Shown here: one piece after another, positions 26,395 through 34,761 of the stretch | Position numbering within the stretch: the stretch's first letter is position 1 | Layout: each line of letters begins with the position of its first letter | Assembly (NCBI GenBank): GCA_002493625.1 | Contig: DKZK01000005.1 | Location: 5,038-69,037, forward strand | DNA length: 64,000 bases | Direction of reading: 5' to 3' | DNA from: Lachnospiraceae bacterium UBA7076 | Lineage (GTDB): Bacteria; Bacillota; Clostridia; Lachnospirales; Lachnospiraceae | Translations under genes and position numbers: made by a program | Notes under the pieces: generated by a model | What the model was told of the DNA's origin: nothing | Databases searched by the model: none | What the model saw: only the letters and a program-made list of their open reading frames with translations

Positions 26395-26748
26395 ATGAAA
26401 AACTATGCTAAAACAAATATCGGAAATGAAAGTAGGACAGAGCTTCATGAAAAGCTTTCTTTGACCGGTGCAGAGGTCAGTATTAATCAGCTTCCGACGG
26501 GCGCAAGTGTTCCATTCGTTCATTCTCACAAAAATAATGAGGAAATATACGGAATTATTTCCGGCAAGGGCAAAGCCTTAATTGACGATGAAGAAATTGA
26601 ACTTACAACAGGTGATTGGTTGAAAGTTACCCCTGCTGCCAAACGACGGTTCTTTGCAGCGGATGATTCCGAAATCACTTATATCTGTATACAGGTAAAA
26701 GAAAATTCACTTGGCAGCTTCACGGCAGACGATGCTGTGATGCATTAA
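26395..26748 (+). CDS. Small cupin-domain protein
   Basis: 117 residues, single cupin barrel with metal-binding pattern VPFVHSHKNNEEIYGIISGKGKA (His, His, Glu) and a second motif around GDWLKVTP. Function of such small cupins is often unknown; regulation by the divergent HxlR gene suggests a role in a stress or electrophile response. GGAGGTG upstream of the ATG at 26395. Confidence 0.85.
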   Translation: MKNYAKTNIGNESRTELHEKLSLTGAEVSINQLPTGASVPFVHSHKNNEEIYGIISGKGKALIDDEEIELTTGDWLKVTPAAKRRFFAADDSEITYICIQVKENSLGSFTADDAVMH

Positions 26749-26765
26749 ATCAAACAGCTGAAAAT

Positions 26766-26810
26766 AAGAAGCACAGTTAAGTGGGATTCCAATACTGTGC
26801 TTCTTTTTTA
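26766..26810 (+). terminator. Rho-independent terminator after the cupin gene
   Basis: Stem AAGAAGCACAGT (26766-26777) with ACTGTGCTTCTT (26794-26805), then TTTT. Confidence 0.85.
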
Positions 26811-27125
26811 TCCCATAATATATATATACATAAATCCGTCCACGTCCTTGACAATAAAAATGTGGACCTCTCTTGTCATTTGTCCATTGGTTCCGGGCAA
26901 AAGCAGTTCATATAAATACTCGGGTTTTTTTGTATTTAATTCGTATTCCAAGTTAACCTGTGGATAAATCAGAGGAGGGGACTCGGGAACAATACGCATG
27001 CCAAATTCTTCGTCAAATTTTTTTGTTACGGCTTCTTCACAGCCTTTTATTACCCTCATTTTTACGACTGCATATTCCGCTTCATCTAAAATGATATAAC
27101 CGTCAACATTATGAATACCATATCG
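26808..27125 (-). pseudogene. Hypothetical protein, probably 5'-truncated by a repeat block
   Basis: The frame with an ATG at 27059 encodes 83 residues ending HIFIVKDVDGFMYIYIMG. The frame stays open upstream to 27125 with protein-like sequence (GIHNVDGYIILDEAEYAVVK) but without a start codon or ribosome site, then meets a TGA just inside the block of small hairpins at 27124-27225. This suggests the 5' end was lost. No family recognised. Confidence 0.4.
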
Positions 27126-27225
27126 TCAATCGCAGATTGACGGTGCGCTATTTGCGATGTTCTTTCGCAAAGTATAATATGCGCTTGCGCATTTTATACC
27201 ATGATTTCACTTCGCTTCATCATGG
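27124..27225. repeat. Block of four consecutive small hairpins
   Basis: CGTCAAT-n5-ATTGACG (27124-27142), TTTGCGA-n6-TTCGCAAA (27151-27171), ATAATATGCGC-TT-GCGCATTTTAT (about 27175-27198) and CCATGAT-n13-ATCATGG (27199-27225). Such runs of tiny stems also occur at 47260-47290 and in the composite repeats at 17860-17960 and 36480-36500. Confidence 0.7.
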
Positions 27226-27283
27226 TTCGCACACATTATACCATGCCATTATGGGGAGGAAAAGCAATTATCTGAAATTTCTA

Positions 27284-27333
27284 TTGACATACATTTAAAT
27301 TTTATGTATTATAATGATATCAAAATGATATCA
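27284..27333 (+). promoter_or_regulatory. Promoter and double TGATATCA operator of the SPFH operon
   Basis: TTGACA (27284-27289), 17 bp, TATTAT (27307-27312) followed at once by two perfect TGATATCA palindromes (27315-27322 and 27326-27333), 11 bp apart. Two palindromes one helical turn apart just downstream of the -10 are a typical repressor site. The ribbon-helix-helix protein at 29377 is the obvious candidate to bind it. Confidence 0.65.
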
Positions 27334-27449
27334 TTAAATTTTGATGCTACAAAAAATAAGTGTGAAATGCGAGTGCGGCTGCCTTATGGTCAGTCCATTT
27401 GCGAGGGTAAGCATGAGATGCTGATATTTAATAAGGGAGGAAAAATATT

Positions 27450-28490
27450 ATGAGTAATGAAAATGCAGAACAAAAAATGATTATTCACAGTGGCGTAACT
27501 GAGAAGGAAATCACAAAAGCAAACGGCGCAGGAGCGTTGGTAGGACTTATTTTCGGGGAGCTTGTTTCCATAGGAATAATTATCCTGTCGGCGGCGCTTT
27601 TTGACGGCACCGGAAATGGAGCTGCCCTTGGAATTGGAGTAACCTTGGGAATTTTAGGAATTATTGTGTTTTCCGTCATGTTTGCGGGTCTTAAGGTTGT
27701 TCATCCCAATGAAGCGGCAGTGTACACTTTTTTTGGACAGTACTACGGAACAATCAAAAAAGCGGGATTTTATTATTTGAATCCGTTTGTTTCAATCTAT
27801 AATCCTTCATCCGCTTCTCCATTTGATGCGGTATCGACAGTGTTTACAACAGGAGCAAGTGAGACAAAAACAGGAACAGCCGCTGCACCGAAGTATGATA
27901 AAAAGGTGTCAACAAAGACAATGACATTTAATAATCACAAGCAGAAGGTAAACGACGCTCTTGGTAATCCGATTGTTATCGGCGCGGCAGTTATATGGAA
28001 GGTTGTCAATCCTACAAAGGCAGTATTTAATGTTGAAAATTACAATGATTTCCTTTCCATACAGTGTGATGCGATTGTAAGAAATAATGCAAGGCTCTAT
28101 CCGTATGACGTTATGGAGGATGATGTGGATGAAAAAACTCTCCGGGGAAGCAGTCAGGAGATTGCCGAAAATATGAAAAATGAGCTTCAGGCAAGAGTGG
28201 AGGAAGCGGGCATTGAAATAAAAGAAGTAAGAATAACCCATCTTGCATATGCGGAGGAGATTGCGGCAGCAATGCTTCAGAGACAGCAGGCAGTGGCAAT
28301 TATTGCCGCAAGGCAGAAGATTGTTGAGGGAGCTGTCAGCATGGTTAAGATGGCGATAGACCAGCTTGGTGAGGAGGACATAGTTTCACTTGATGAGGAG
28401 AGAAAGGCAGCTATGGTAAGCAACCTGCTTGTGGTGCTTTGCGGAAATAAGGATGCACAGCCAATCGTAAACAGCGGCTCGATATATTGA
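27450..28490 (+). CDS. SPFH (stomatin/prohibitin/flotillin) domain protein
   Basis: 346 residues. N-terminal cytoplasmic tail, two adjoining membrane segments (about residues 29-50 and 57-80), then an SPFH domain (LKVVHPNEAAVYTFFGQYYGTIKKAGFYYLNPF) and a helical C-terminal part with LQARVEEAGIEIKEVRITHLAYAEEIAAAMLQRQQA. Such proteins form membrane microdomain scaffolds or protease-associated rings. It is the first gene of a three-gene operon with a membrane protein and an RHH regulator. Confidence 0.9.
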   Translation: MSNENAEQKMIIHSGVTEKEITKANGAGALVGLIFGELVSIGIIILSAALFDGTGNGAALGIGVTLGILGIIVFSVMFAGLKVVHPNEAAVYTFFGQYYGTIKKAGFYYLNPFVSIYNPSSASPFDAVSTVFTTGASETKTGTAAAPKYDKKVSTKTMTFNNHKQKVNDALGNPIVIGAAVIWKVVNPTKAVFNVENYNDFLSIQCDAIVRNNARLYPYDVMEDDVDEKTLRGSSQEIAENMKNELQARVEEAGIEIKEVRITHLAYAEEIAAAMLQRQQAVAIIAARQKIVEGAVSMVKMAIDQLGEEDIVSLDEERKAAMVSNLLVVLCGNKDAQPIVNSGSIY

Positions 28491-28557
28491 TGATGTCAGC
28501 TTTTGCCGAGGACAGCTTTTGACCGGGCTGATATTTTAAATGGAGGGAGATGCCATA

Positions 28558-29115
28558 ATGAACGTAGATACTATGATGGAAGATACAATTTCATTAAATG
28601 ATATAATGCCTGAGCTGCTTATTCTGATTGTGCCTGCCGCCGTTGCGCTTTTGTTTTCACTGGTATATGTTTTAATAAAAAGCAGACAGTGTAAGTCCAT
28701 GGGGGTACGCATATCAAGGGGGACATATAACTCATATCTTGCCGTTATTTTTGCCATAAACATTACCGGATTTATGTATGCCCTTGTTGAAGTTTTACTT
28801 ATAATAACGGAGAATGTAAGCTATGATGAGATAAATCAAACCTCAATGGCATATATTCTGGCAATTGGGCTTTTATGTGCTGTGTCAGGAATTTTAAAGG
28901 CGGTTATTGCAGGAAACAGCCTTATAAAAATTGCCAACGACACGTCAGGTCAAATTAAGCAGACAAAGGCTGTACGGGCAGTTGGAATGCGTGTTGTGAA
29001 TGTGGGAGGCAATGCTGCGTCTCCTGCGATGAGCAGGCTTATGATTTTCCTTGCCGTGGCAGAAATTCCGGCTATTGCGTCACTGGTAATGTTTGTTGTA
29101 AGATTTTTCCAATAA
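28558..29115 (+). CDS. Integral membrane protein of unknown function
   Basis: 185 residues with about four membrane segments (LLILIVPAAVALLFSLVYVLI, YLAVIFAINITGFMYALVEVLLII, YILAIGLLCAVSGILKAVIAG, LMIFLAVAEIPAIASLVMFVV). ATG at 28558 selected because GGAGGGAG (28543-28550) is well spaced; the upstream ATG at 28540 overlaps that site. Probably functions with the SPFH protein. Confidence 0.8.
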   Translation: MNVDTMMEDTISLNDIMPELLILIVPAAVALLFSLVYVLIKSRQCKSMGVRISRGTYNSYLAVIFAINITGFMYALVEVLLIITENVSYDEINQTSMAYILAIGLLCAVSGILKAVIAGNSLIKIANDTSGQIKQTKAVRAVGMRVVNVGGNAASPAMSRLMIFLAVAEIPAIASLVMFVVRFFQ

Positions 29116-29147
29116 ATAAAATATTCCGATGCTTGAATGACAGGCAG

Positions 29148-29369
29148 CAGGCTTGGTGGTTTTACAAGGTAATGGGTAGTAGTAGCTTTGGTGATGGTTT
29201 AACATGATAATGGATGGCAGTAGCTTTGGTGATGGTTTAGCATGATAATGGATGGCAGTAGTTTTGGTGATGGTTTAACATGGTAATGAGTGGCAGTAGG
29301 CTTGGTGGTTTAACATGGTAATGAGTGGCAGTAGGCTTGGTGATGTTTTAACATGGTTATGGATGGGAG
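29148..29369. repeat. 38-bp tandem repeat, six copies
   Basis: Six head-to-tail units of 38 bp (two are 35 bp by loss of three bases) with core CTTTGGTGATGGTTTAACAT: copies start at 29148, 29183, 29221, 29259, 29297 and 29332. The period is not a multiple of three, so it is not coding. The last copy differs at its end so as to form the GGGAG ribosome site of the next gene. Confidence 0.92.
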
Positions 29370-29376
29370 TGACCGG

Positions 29377-29673
29377 ATGGATAACAAATCGGATGACTTA
29401 AAAAATAAATTGAATATGGATGAAGATGCCATAGCCTCTAAGGAACAGCTTTTGTCTGAACGCATGAAACGACTGGAGGCAATGGAACAGGACATAAAGC
29501 AAAAGGAAAAGCAGATGAAGGACAAGGAGAAGGCAAAAAAGCAGGTGTTATTAAGGCTTGCCCCGTCTCTTTGGGAGGAGCTTGCCGCATGGGCTGAGGA
29601 CGAATACCGCTCCATAAACAGCCAGATAGAATTTCTGCTTGCCGAGTGCGTGAGAAAGCGTAAGAAGCTTTAG
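29377..29673 (+). CDS. Arc-like ribbon-helix-helix protein with coiled-coil N-terminus
   Basis: 98 residues. Residues about 20-55 form a charged coiled coil (SERMKRLEAMEQDIKQKEKQ). The C-terminus has a ribbon-helix-helix: beta strand KKQVLLRLAPSLWEELAAW followed by DEYRSINSQIEFLLAECVRK. Such Arc-type proteins bind tandem palindromic sites, and the operon carries one at 27315-27333. Start 29377 has GGGAGTGA 7 nt upstream. Confidence 0.75.
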   Translation: MDNKSDDLKNKLNMDEDAIASKEQLLSERMKRLEAMEQDIKQKEKQMKDKEKAKKQVLLRLAPSLWEELAAWAEDEYRSINSQIEFLLAECVRKRKKL

Positions 29674-29690
29674 GTAAAAATAAACACATA

Positions 29691-29939
29691 GGGGTGTCGT
29701 ACTAAGAGCTCTGCGGCGGTTGCATCTCACTCTATACACAAAATACGCTTTCGCCTATTTCCGACGTAATGGTACTAAAATCCAATCTTCAGATGTATAT
29801 ATAGCAAGAAAACGTTAAGCGAAAGCGTGTTTTTCTTGCTATATATACATCTGAAGGCTGGCTCAGGTACCAACGTCTTCAAATAGTTTTGTGTATAGAG
29901 TGAGATGCAACCGCCGCAGTGCCCTAAGTATGGCAGCCT
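29691..29939. repeat. 249-bp nested hairpin element (MITE-like)
   Basis: Two nested perfect stems: an outer 33-bp stem (29711-29743 with 29887-29919) and an inner 26-bp stem (29787-29812 with 29831-29856), flanked by a less perfect 20-bp extension to each end. It lies between two convergent genes. The loop sequence GCGAAAGCGT can also pair with ACGCTTTCGC at about 29745. No protein is encoded in it. Confidence 0.88.
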
Positions 29940-31274
29940 CTATGTCTGTTTTTTCTCCAGCTTGTTTATATAACAAAGATATGCAATTAAATTTACAATA
30001 AGCGCGCCTGACCATGCGGCAAGCTCGGCATATGCCGTAGCATTAAAACCGGCTGACTTTGTAAACAGGACAATGACCGAAATTCGAAGCACCATTTCAA
30101 ATACGCCGGAAAGCATTGGAATCAGAGGTCGTTCCATTCCCTGACAGGCGCTCCGGAATACGAAAAGGAAATCCACTGCAAAAATTCCGATACCGCATCT
30201 TATGAGGAAGCCTTTGGCAAGTTCAATCTGAAAGCTGCCGTTAAGCATAAGTGACGCCAGCCATTCAGGGAAAATAATCATCAGGGAGCCCAGCAGTATA
30301 TATGATACGGCGGCTATGGAAAGACACACCCATAACCCCATGCGGATGCGGTCATACTTTTTTGCGCCGTAGTTTTGCCCTGCAAAGGTGGACATTGTAT
30401 TTCCTGCCGTGCAGGCAGGCTGCATAAACAGATTGATATATTTGCTGCATGCGGAATAGGCGGAGGTGTAGGCAACACCCATTCCGTTCACAAAGCTTTG
30501 TACAATCATACAGCCTATGGCGGTAACCGAATTCATCGCAGCCATGGGAATACCGTTTTTTAAAAGCTTGAGATACATTTTGCCGTTGCCCTTAAAATCA
30601 TCCCTGCAAAGCCGGATAAGCTCAATTTTTTTCAGCTTGACATAGCATATTGCCGCGGAAATAAGCTGGGAGATAACCGTTACAATGGCAGGTCCCTCAA
30701 CGCCTGATTTCAGCATGAAAATAAATACACAGTTAAAAACTATATTAAATAAGGTAGAAAAAACAATTGCAATAAAGGGCGTCCTGCTGTCTCCCAGTGA
30801 ACGGAGAATACATGAAAAAAGGTTATAGGCAACCGTTGCAAAAAATCCGCCGAAAATAATATATCCGTATAAAAGGCTGTCCTTCATAATAATATCTGAG
30901 GTTTTCATAAGAATAAGCATCGGCTTTAACAAGGCTATGCTAAGCACTGTAAAAATAACAATAATAATCCCCGAAAGTGTTGCGGAGGCGGCGATGGAAC
31001 GGCGAAGCTTTACAGCATTATCCGCACCGTAATATTGTGATATCATAATTGCAAAGCCGTTTGCCAGACCGAGAGAAAAGCCCATGACAAAAAAAGTAAG
31101 GGAGGACATGTTTCCGACTGCCGCCAAAGGATTGTCGCCAAGTCCCTTACCGACAATTGCAGTGTCTGCAATTGTGTAAACCTGTTGAAGCATGCTTGTA
31201 AGAAGCATGGGAAAATAAAATTTAAGAATTAATGCAGAGGGCTTGCCCTCTGTCAGGGTGTATGTCTGTGCCAT
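29940..31274 (-). CDS. MATE-family efflux transporter
   Basis: 444 residues, about twelve membrane segments, with KFYFPMLLTSMLQQVYTIADTAIVG, FAIMISQYYGADN, AYNLFSCILRSLGDSRTPF and TFAGQNYGAKKYDRI. Start placed at the ATG at 31274 (MAQTYTLTEGKP), which matches the usual N-terminus and has AAAGGA upstream; the in-frame ATG at 31313 has no ribosome site. Divergent from the AraC gene. Its stop lies right at the edge of the nested hairpin element. Confidence 0.88.
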   Translation of the reverse strand: MAQTYTLTEGKPSALILKFYFPMLLTSMLQQVYTIADTAIVGKGLGDNPLAAVGNMSSLTFFVMGFSLGLANGFAIMISQYYGADNAVKLRRSIAASATLSGIIIVIFTVLSIALLKPMLILMKTSDIIMKDSLLYGYIIFGGFFATVAYNLFSCILRSLGDSRTPFIAIVFSTLFNIVFNCVFIFMLKSGVEGPAIVTVISQLISAAICYVKLKKIELIRLCRDDFKGNGKMYLKLLKNGIPMAAMNSVTAIGCMIVQSFVNGMGVAYTSAYSACSKYINLFMQPACTAGNTMSTFAGQNYGAKKYDRIRMGLWVCLSIAAVSYILLGSLMIIFPEWLASLMLNGSFQIELAKGFLIRCGIGIFAVDFLFVFRSACQGMERPLIPMLSGVFEMVLRISVIVLFTKSAGFNATAYAELAAWSGALIVNLIAYLCYINKLEKKQT

Positions 31275-31380
31275 TCCGGTACACGTCCTTTCCGTGGTAC
31301 GCTTGTTTATCATTTGTAGTATTTCCGCATTTTACACTTCCTTTAGCAGTACATTCAATATAAATATTTTTTATGAGGAA

Positions 31381-31420
31381 TTATATCAAAAAAGTGGTGT
31401 TTATATCAAAAAAGTGGTAT
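31381..31420. promoter_or_regulatory. 18-bp direct repeat, 20-bp period, candidate AraC operator
   Basis: TTATATCAAAAAAGTGGT occurs exactly twice in tandem (31381-31398 and 31401-31418) in the divergent gap between MATE and AraC genes. Direct repeats two helical turns apart suit AraC-type regulators. Confidence 0.55.
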
Positions 31421-31475
31421 TGTCTATATTGTACGGCTATGTTCCGGAAATAAGGAATTTTGCAATCGCCAATTA
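31421..31475. repeat. Half copy of a dispersed repeat (family F)
   Basis: The stretch starting ATTGTCTATATTGTAC and ending TTTTGCAATCGCC is closely similar to 49929-49979 and more weakly to 47315-47374. Only the right half of the inverted element is present here. Confidence 0.55.
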
Positions 31476-31538
31476 AGGCATAAGGCGAACACAGACACGG
31501 AGACACTAGTCGGGGTAGCATAAAAAAGGAGCTGTAAG

Positions 31539-32309
31539 ATGAACACAACCAAGGATTTAAACTACAGATTATATTTACAGAGAGAAAGCGGATTTAAAAG
31601 AACATCATATGACAGCGAGTTTGAAAAATATAACTGTATAAGCTCCGGTGATGTGGAGAAGGTTAAGAAAAATTTTGCCGCCATAAAAAAGGATTATCTT
31701 GCAGGCAAGGGCGTATTGTCTGATAATCCCGTAAGAAATGTACGGTATCATTTTATCATTGCCGTCGCCATGACTGCGAGAGCTTGTGTTGCCGATGGAA
31801 TGGGGCACGACACTGCGTATACGTTAAGCGATATTTATATTCAAAAGGCTGACAAATGTAATTCGGCTGAGGGGATTATAGATTTACTTGGTGAGATGCA
31901 GCTCGATTTTGCAGAAAGAATGCGGGAAATTAAAAAAGCAAATGCAGTTTCCATTCATATCAGAAAGTGCATTGACTATATTTACGACCATCTGGATGAA
32001 AGTCTTACGGAGGAAATGCTTGCGTCATATCTGCATATAGACAAATCGTATCTGTCAAAGCTTTTTCTGAAGGAAATGGGTATACATTTCAAAAAATTTA
32101 TTATCAATGCAAGAGTGAATGCGGCAAAAAATATGCTTATTTATTCGGATTATTCATATCTGGACATATCGCTTTCGCTTGGGTTTTCCTCACAAAGCGC
32201 CTTTATAAGCATTTTCAGAAAGGTTACGGGAACTACGCCGGGAAAATTCAGAACAGCATATAAGGGCAGTTTGCATATTGACAAATCGGGGATAAAAAAT
32301 GATAATTGA
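31539..32309 (+). CDS. AraC-family transcriptional regulator
   Basis: 256 residues. N-terminal 150 residues are an uncharacterised sensing domain (LYLQRESGFKRTSYDSEFEKY). The C-terminus carries two helix-turn-helix motifs (LTEEMLASYLHIDKSYLSKLFLKEMG and YLDISLSLGFSSQSAFISIFRKVTGTTPGKFR). Divergent from the MATE gene, which it probably controls through the 31381-31420 repeat. Confidence 0.88.
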   Translation: MNTTKDLNYRLYLQRESGFKRTSYDSEFEKYNCISSGDVEKVKKNFAAIKKDYLAGKGVLSDNPVRNVRYHFIIAVAMTARACVADGMGHDTAYTLSDIYIQKADKCNSAEGIIDLLGEMQLDFAERMREIKKANAVSIHIRKCIDYIYDHLDESLTEEMLASYLHIDKSYLSKLFLKEMGIHFKKFIINARVNAAKNMLIYSDYSYLDISLSLGFSSQSAFISIFRKVTGTTPGKFRTAYKGSLHIDKSGIKNDN

Positions 32310-32373
32310 ATAAGGTGTTTTTTGTGCAATTATTGCGTGAGGCAATAAATATATTTTTTACGGAGGTTTTATA

Positions 32374-33546
32374 ATGGAGCTTAAAATTTCAGACGGAATA
32401 AGGTATATAGGGGTGGATGATAAGGATATTGATTTATTCGAGAGCCAGTACGTTGTCCCGAACGGTATAGCATACAATTCATATCTTATAATGGATGAGA
32501 AGATTGCCGTAATGGATACGGTTGACAGGCGCGGACAGAAGGAGTGGGAGGAAAAGCTTGTACGTGAGCTTGGCGGAAGAACTCCGGATTATCTTGTCAT
32601 TTCGCATCTGGAGCCGGATCATGCGGGGAGCATTGCGAGAATGTTTGAGCTGTTTCCTGATATAACGATTGTTTCAAATGCAAAGACATTTTCGATGCTT
32701 CCGCAGTTTTTTGATGCGTTTGCCATGGAAAAAACCATAACAGTCAAAGAGGGAGATTCGCTTTCCCTTGGGGCGCATACGCTGAAATTCTTTATGGCGC
32801 CTATGGTGCATTGGCCTGAGGTCATGGTTACATATGAGGAAAGTGAAAAGACGCTTTTTTCTGCTGACGGCTTCGGAAAATTCGGCGCCCTTGATACGGA
32901 TGAGGACTGGGCATGTGAGGCGAGAAGATATTACTTTAACATTTGCGGAAAATACGGAATGCCCGTGCAGGCTCTTTTAAAGAAGGCGGCTGCTCTTGAC
33001 ATACAGAGAATATGTCCCCTTCACGGACCGATTCTGGAGGAAAATATAGGATATTACATAGACCTTTACAACACATGGAGCAGCTACACCCCGGAAAATA
33101 AGGGCGTGCTGATTGCCTATGCATCCATACACGGCAACACGGGAAAAGCGGCTGAAAAACTTGCGGAGCTCATAAGGGCAAAGGGAGAGGAAAAGGTTGT
33201 TGTAAGCGACCTTGCAAGAGAGGACATGGCGGAGGTTATAGAGGACGCTTTCCGATATGACAGAATGGTGCTTGCGGCAGCGAGCTATGATGCATCTGTT
33301 TTCCCGTGTATGCAGACCTTCCTTTCCAAGCTTCAGGTTAAGGCATACCAGAAACGTACGGTAGCCATACTTGAAAATGGTTCGTGGGCGCCTACGGCTG
33401 CAAAAACCATGAAGGCAATGCTTGAGCCTATGAAGGACATTACATTGCTTGAGCCGGTTGTTACAATAAAATCCACGTTGAAGGATGAGAATATGGCGGA
33501 TATGGAGGCGCTTGCCGACGCTGTATATCAGGCAGGAAATAAGTAA
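32374..33546 (+). CDS. fprA: A-type flavoprotein (FprA / rubredoxin:oxygen oxidoreductase)
   Basis: 390 residues. N-terminal metallo-beta-lactamase-like diiron domain with the HxExDH ligands in SHLEPDHAGS and further ligands around MVHWPEVM, FSADGFGKFG and CPLHGPI. The C-terminal flavodoxin domain starts GVLIAYASIHGNTGKAAEKL. These enzymes reduce oxygen to water (some also nitric oxide) and protect anaerobes. Confidence 0.9.
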   Translation: MELKISDGIRYIGVDDKDIDLFESQYVVPNGIAYNSYLIMDEKIAVMDTVDRRGQKEWEEKLVRELGGRTPDYLVISHLEPDHAGSIARMFELFPDITIVSNAKTFSMLPQFFDAFAMEKTITVKEGDSLSLGAHTLKFFMAPMVHWPEVMVTYEESEKTLFSADGFGKFGALDTDEDWACEARRYYFNICGKYGMPVQALLKKAAALDIQRICPLHGPILEENIGYYIDLYNTWSSYTPENKGVLIAYASIHGNTGKAAEKLAELIRAKGEEKVVVSDLAREDMAEVIEDAFRYDRMVLAAASYDASVFPCMQTFLSKLQVKAYQKRTVAILENGSWAPTAAKTMKAMLEPMKDITLLEPVVTIKSTLKDENMADMEALADAVYQAGNK

Positions 33547-33669
33547 TACGCAAATATGGAATGACGGATATTCTGCCATGTGTTGAGGTTCATATATTGG
33601 ACAACGGATGGAAGCAAAAGCAGAGCTTCGCAATTGCTTGGATATTCTCAAAGAAGGGAGGATGATAAA

Positions 33670-33861
33670 ATGTATGACAGGTTTCAGCTTATTCTTTCGG
33701 GGGTCATGGTTCTGTTTGGAATTTTTATGATTGCTTTTCCAAAGCAGGCAACAAAGAAACAATTTCGGGATGATCCGGAAAAAGTAGCAAAAGTACGGAT
33801 AGCAGGTGTCGTATGGATTATATGCGGTGTTGTTCTGTCGATTTTGGAGTTAGTTATGTGA
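33670..33861 (+). CDS. Small two-span membrane protein (DUF6199-like)
   Basis: 63 residues, two hydrophobic segments (LILSGVMVLFGIFMIAFP and AGVVWIICGVVLSILEL) joined by a charged loop. The ATG at 33670 has GGGAGGATGAT upstream; earlier in-frame codons lie in non-conserved sequence. Function unknown. Confidence 0.7.
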   Translation: MYDRFQLILSGVMVLFGIFMIAFPKQATKKQFRDDPEKVAKVRIAGVVWIICGVVLSILELVM

Positions 33862-33904
33862 TTCATGTAAGCACGATTACAAAAAAATAATGTGAAACGA
33901 CATA

Positions 33905-33950
33905 AAAGCGCAAAAATTGTACCTTTAAAGTACAGTTTTTGCGCTTTCGT
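33905..33950 (+). terminator. Long-stem terminator after the small membrane protein gene
   Basis: An 18-bp stem pairs 33905-33922 with 33930-33947 (AAAGCGCAAAAA... and its partner). The T-run afterwards is interrupted (TTTCGTTT). Confidence 0.7.
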
Positions 33951-34369
33951 TTGCTTGAAGTGATGGGGGTATAAAGTTATAATATAGTTAAAAATTGTAT
34001 GTAAAATTCTTGTAAAACGAGTGGTACAAAATGCACGAAAAGTAGGACTATGAGGGGAGCTGACATCCCGTTATTTATATAGTATGATTAAGTATATGAA
34101 GAAAATATATATAAGATAACGCTTTTTTATTCTGTGATGGCAGTAAAATAAGGAGGTAAAAACGAAAAAACAATTCTTATAAAGGGGGGATGATACATCG
34201 GACGGATAAAGTCATAAATGCGATAATTCTTATAGCATAGAAATACTTTTGCTATAAGTAAAAGCAGGTCGATTTATGTATGTGATTTTATAGTTGTCAC
34301 AGAATTAGTGCTACATTATTAAAAATGCATTTAACAGTTAGATTAAAAAGTTTTAGGAGGTAATTGTTT
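33951..34369 (+). promoter_or_regulatory. Regulatory gap upstream of the secreted-protein/ABC operon
   Basis: About 420 AT-rich bases. The best promoter is CTGACA (34060-34065), 17 bp, TATGAT (34083-34088), leaving a leader of about 270 nt. In the leader are AAGGAGG at 34150-34156 without a following gene, a possible 14-codon frame after AAAGGGGGG (ATG at about 34190), and a hairpin CTTATAGCA...TGCTATAAG (34227-34257). I see no recognisable riboswitch. Confidence 0.4.
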
Positions 34370-34759
34370 ATGAAAAGAAAAAAAGTTTTTGCAGTTTTAA
34401 GCTTAGCAATATGTGCAGTTATGCTGGTTTCTACCGTGTGTTTTGCCAGATCCAACACGATATATAAAGAATATGGACCATTTACTCTGACCTGTTATAT
34501 CAATTGTGATAAATCAAGCGGTACGGGCTCCACATCCGGATCGGCAAGCCCGTATAAGAATTATGTATCGGTAACAATCTATGATATAGATCAAAATCCA
34601 ATTGCAGCCGACAGTAAAAGTCAGTATTCCAAGGTTACATTGACTTTAAGTAAGTCAGGCAAAGTGTACGGAACTCAAACTACACATGCAGTACTGAATG
34701 CCTCCGGCGGGTTTCTTGAACCTACCAGCCAGATGGTAATCCAATATCAGGGCAGGTAA
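34370..34759 (+). CDS. Small secreted protein of unknown function
   Basis: 129 residues with a Sec signal peptide (KRKKVFAVLSLAICAVMLVSTVCFA, cleavage after CFA) and a mature region of about 104 residues rich in Ser/Thr/Tyr that looks beta-stranded, with a Cys pair (TCYINC). It is the first gene of a run ending in ABC permeases and ATPase. The layout recalls lactococcin-972-type secreted bacteriocins with ABC immunity genes, but sequence similarity is not evident. AGGAGG supports the ATG at 34370. Confidence 0.72.
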   Translation: MKRKKVFAVLSLAICAVMLVSTVCFARSNTIYKEYGPFTLTCYINCDKSSGTGSTSGSASPYKNYVSVTIYDIDQNPIAADSKSQYSKVTLTLSKSGKVYGTQTTHAVLNASGGFLEPTSQMVIQYQGR

Positions 34760-34761
34760 AT

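Noticed and set aside
27124..27250. CRISPR-like repeats
   Set aside because: The small stems differ in sequence and spacing, with no repeated unit and no spacers.
29148..29369. CRISPR array
   Set aside because: The 38-bp units are directly adjacent with no spacers and are mutated copies of each other.
33951..34369. Riboswitch upstream of the secreted-protein gene
   Set aside because: Only one short hairpin was found and no known aptamer core such as T-box, SAM or lysine elements.
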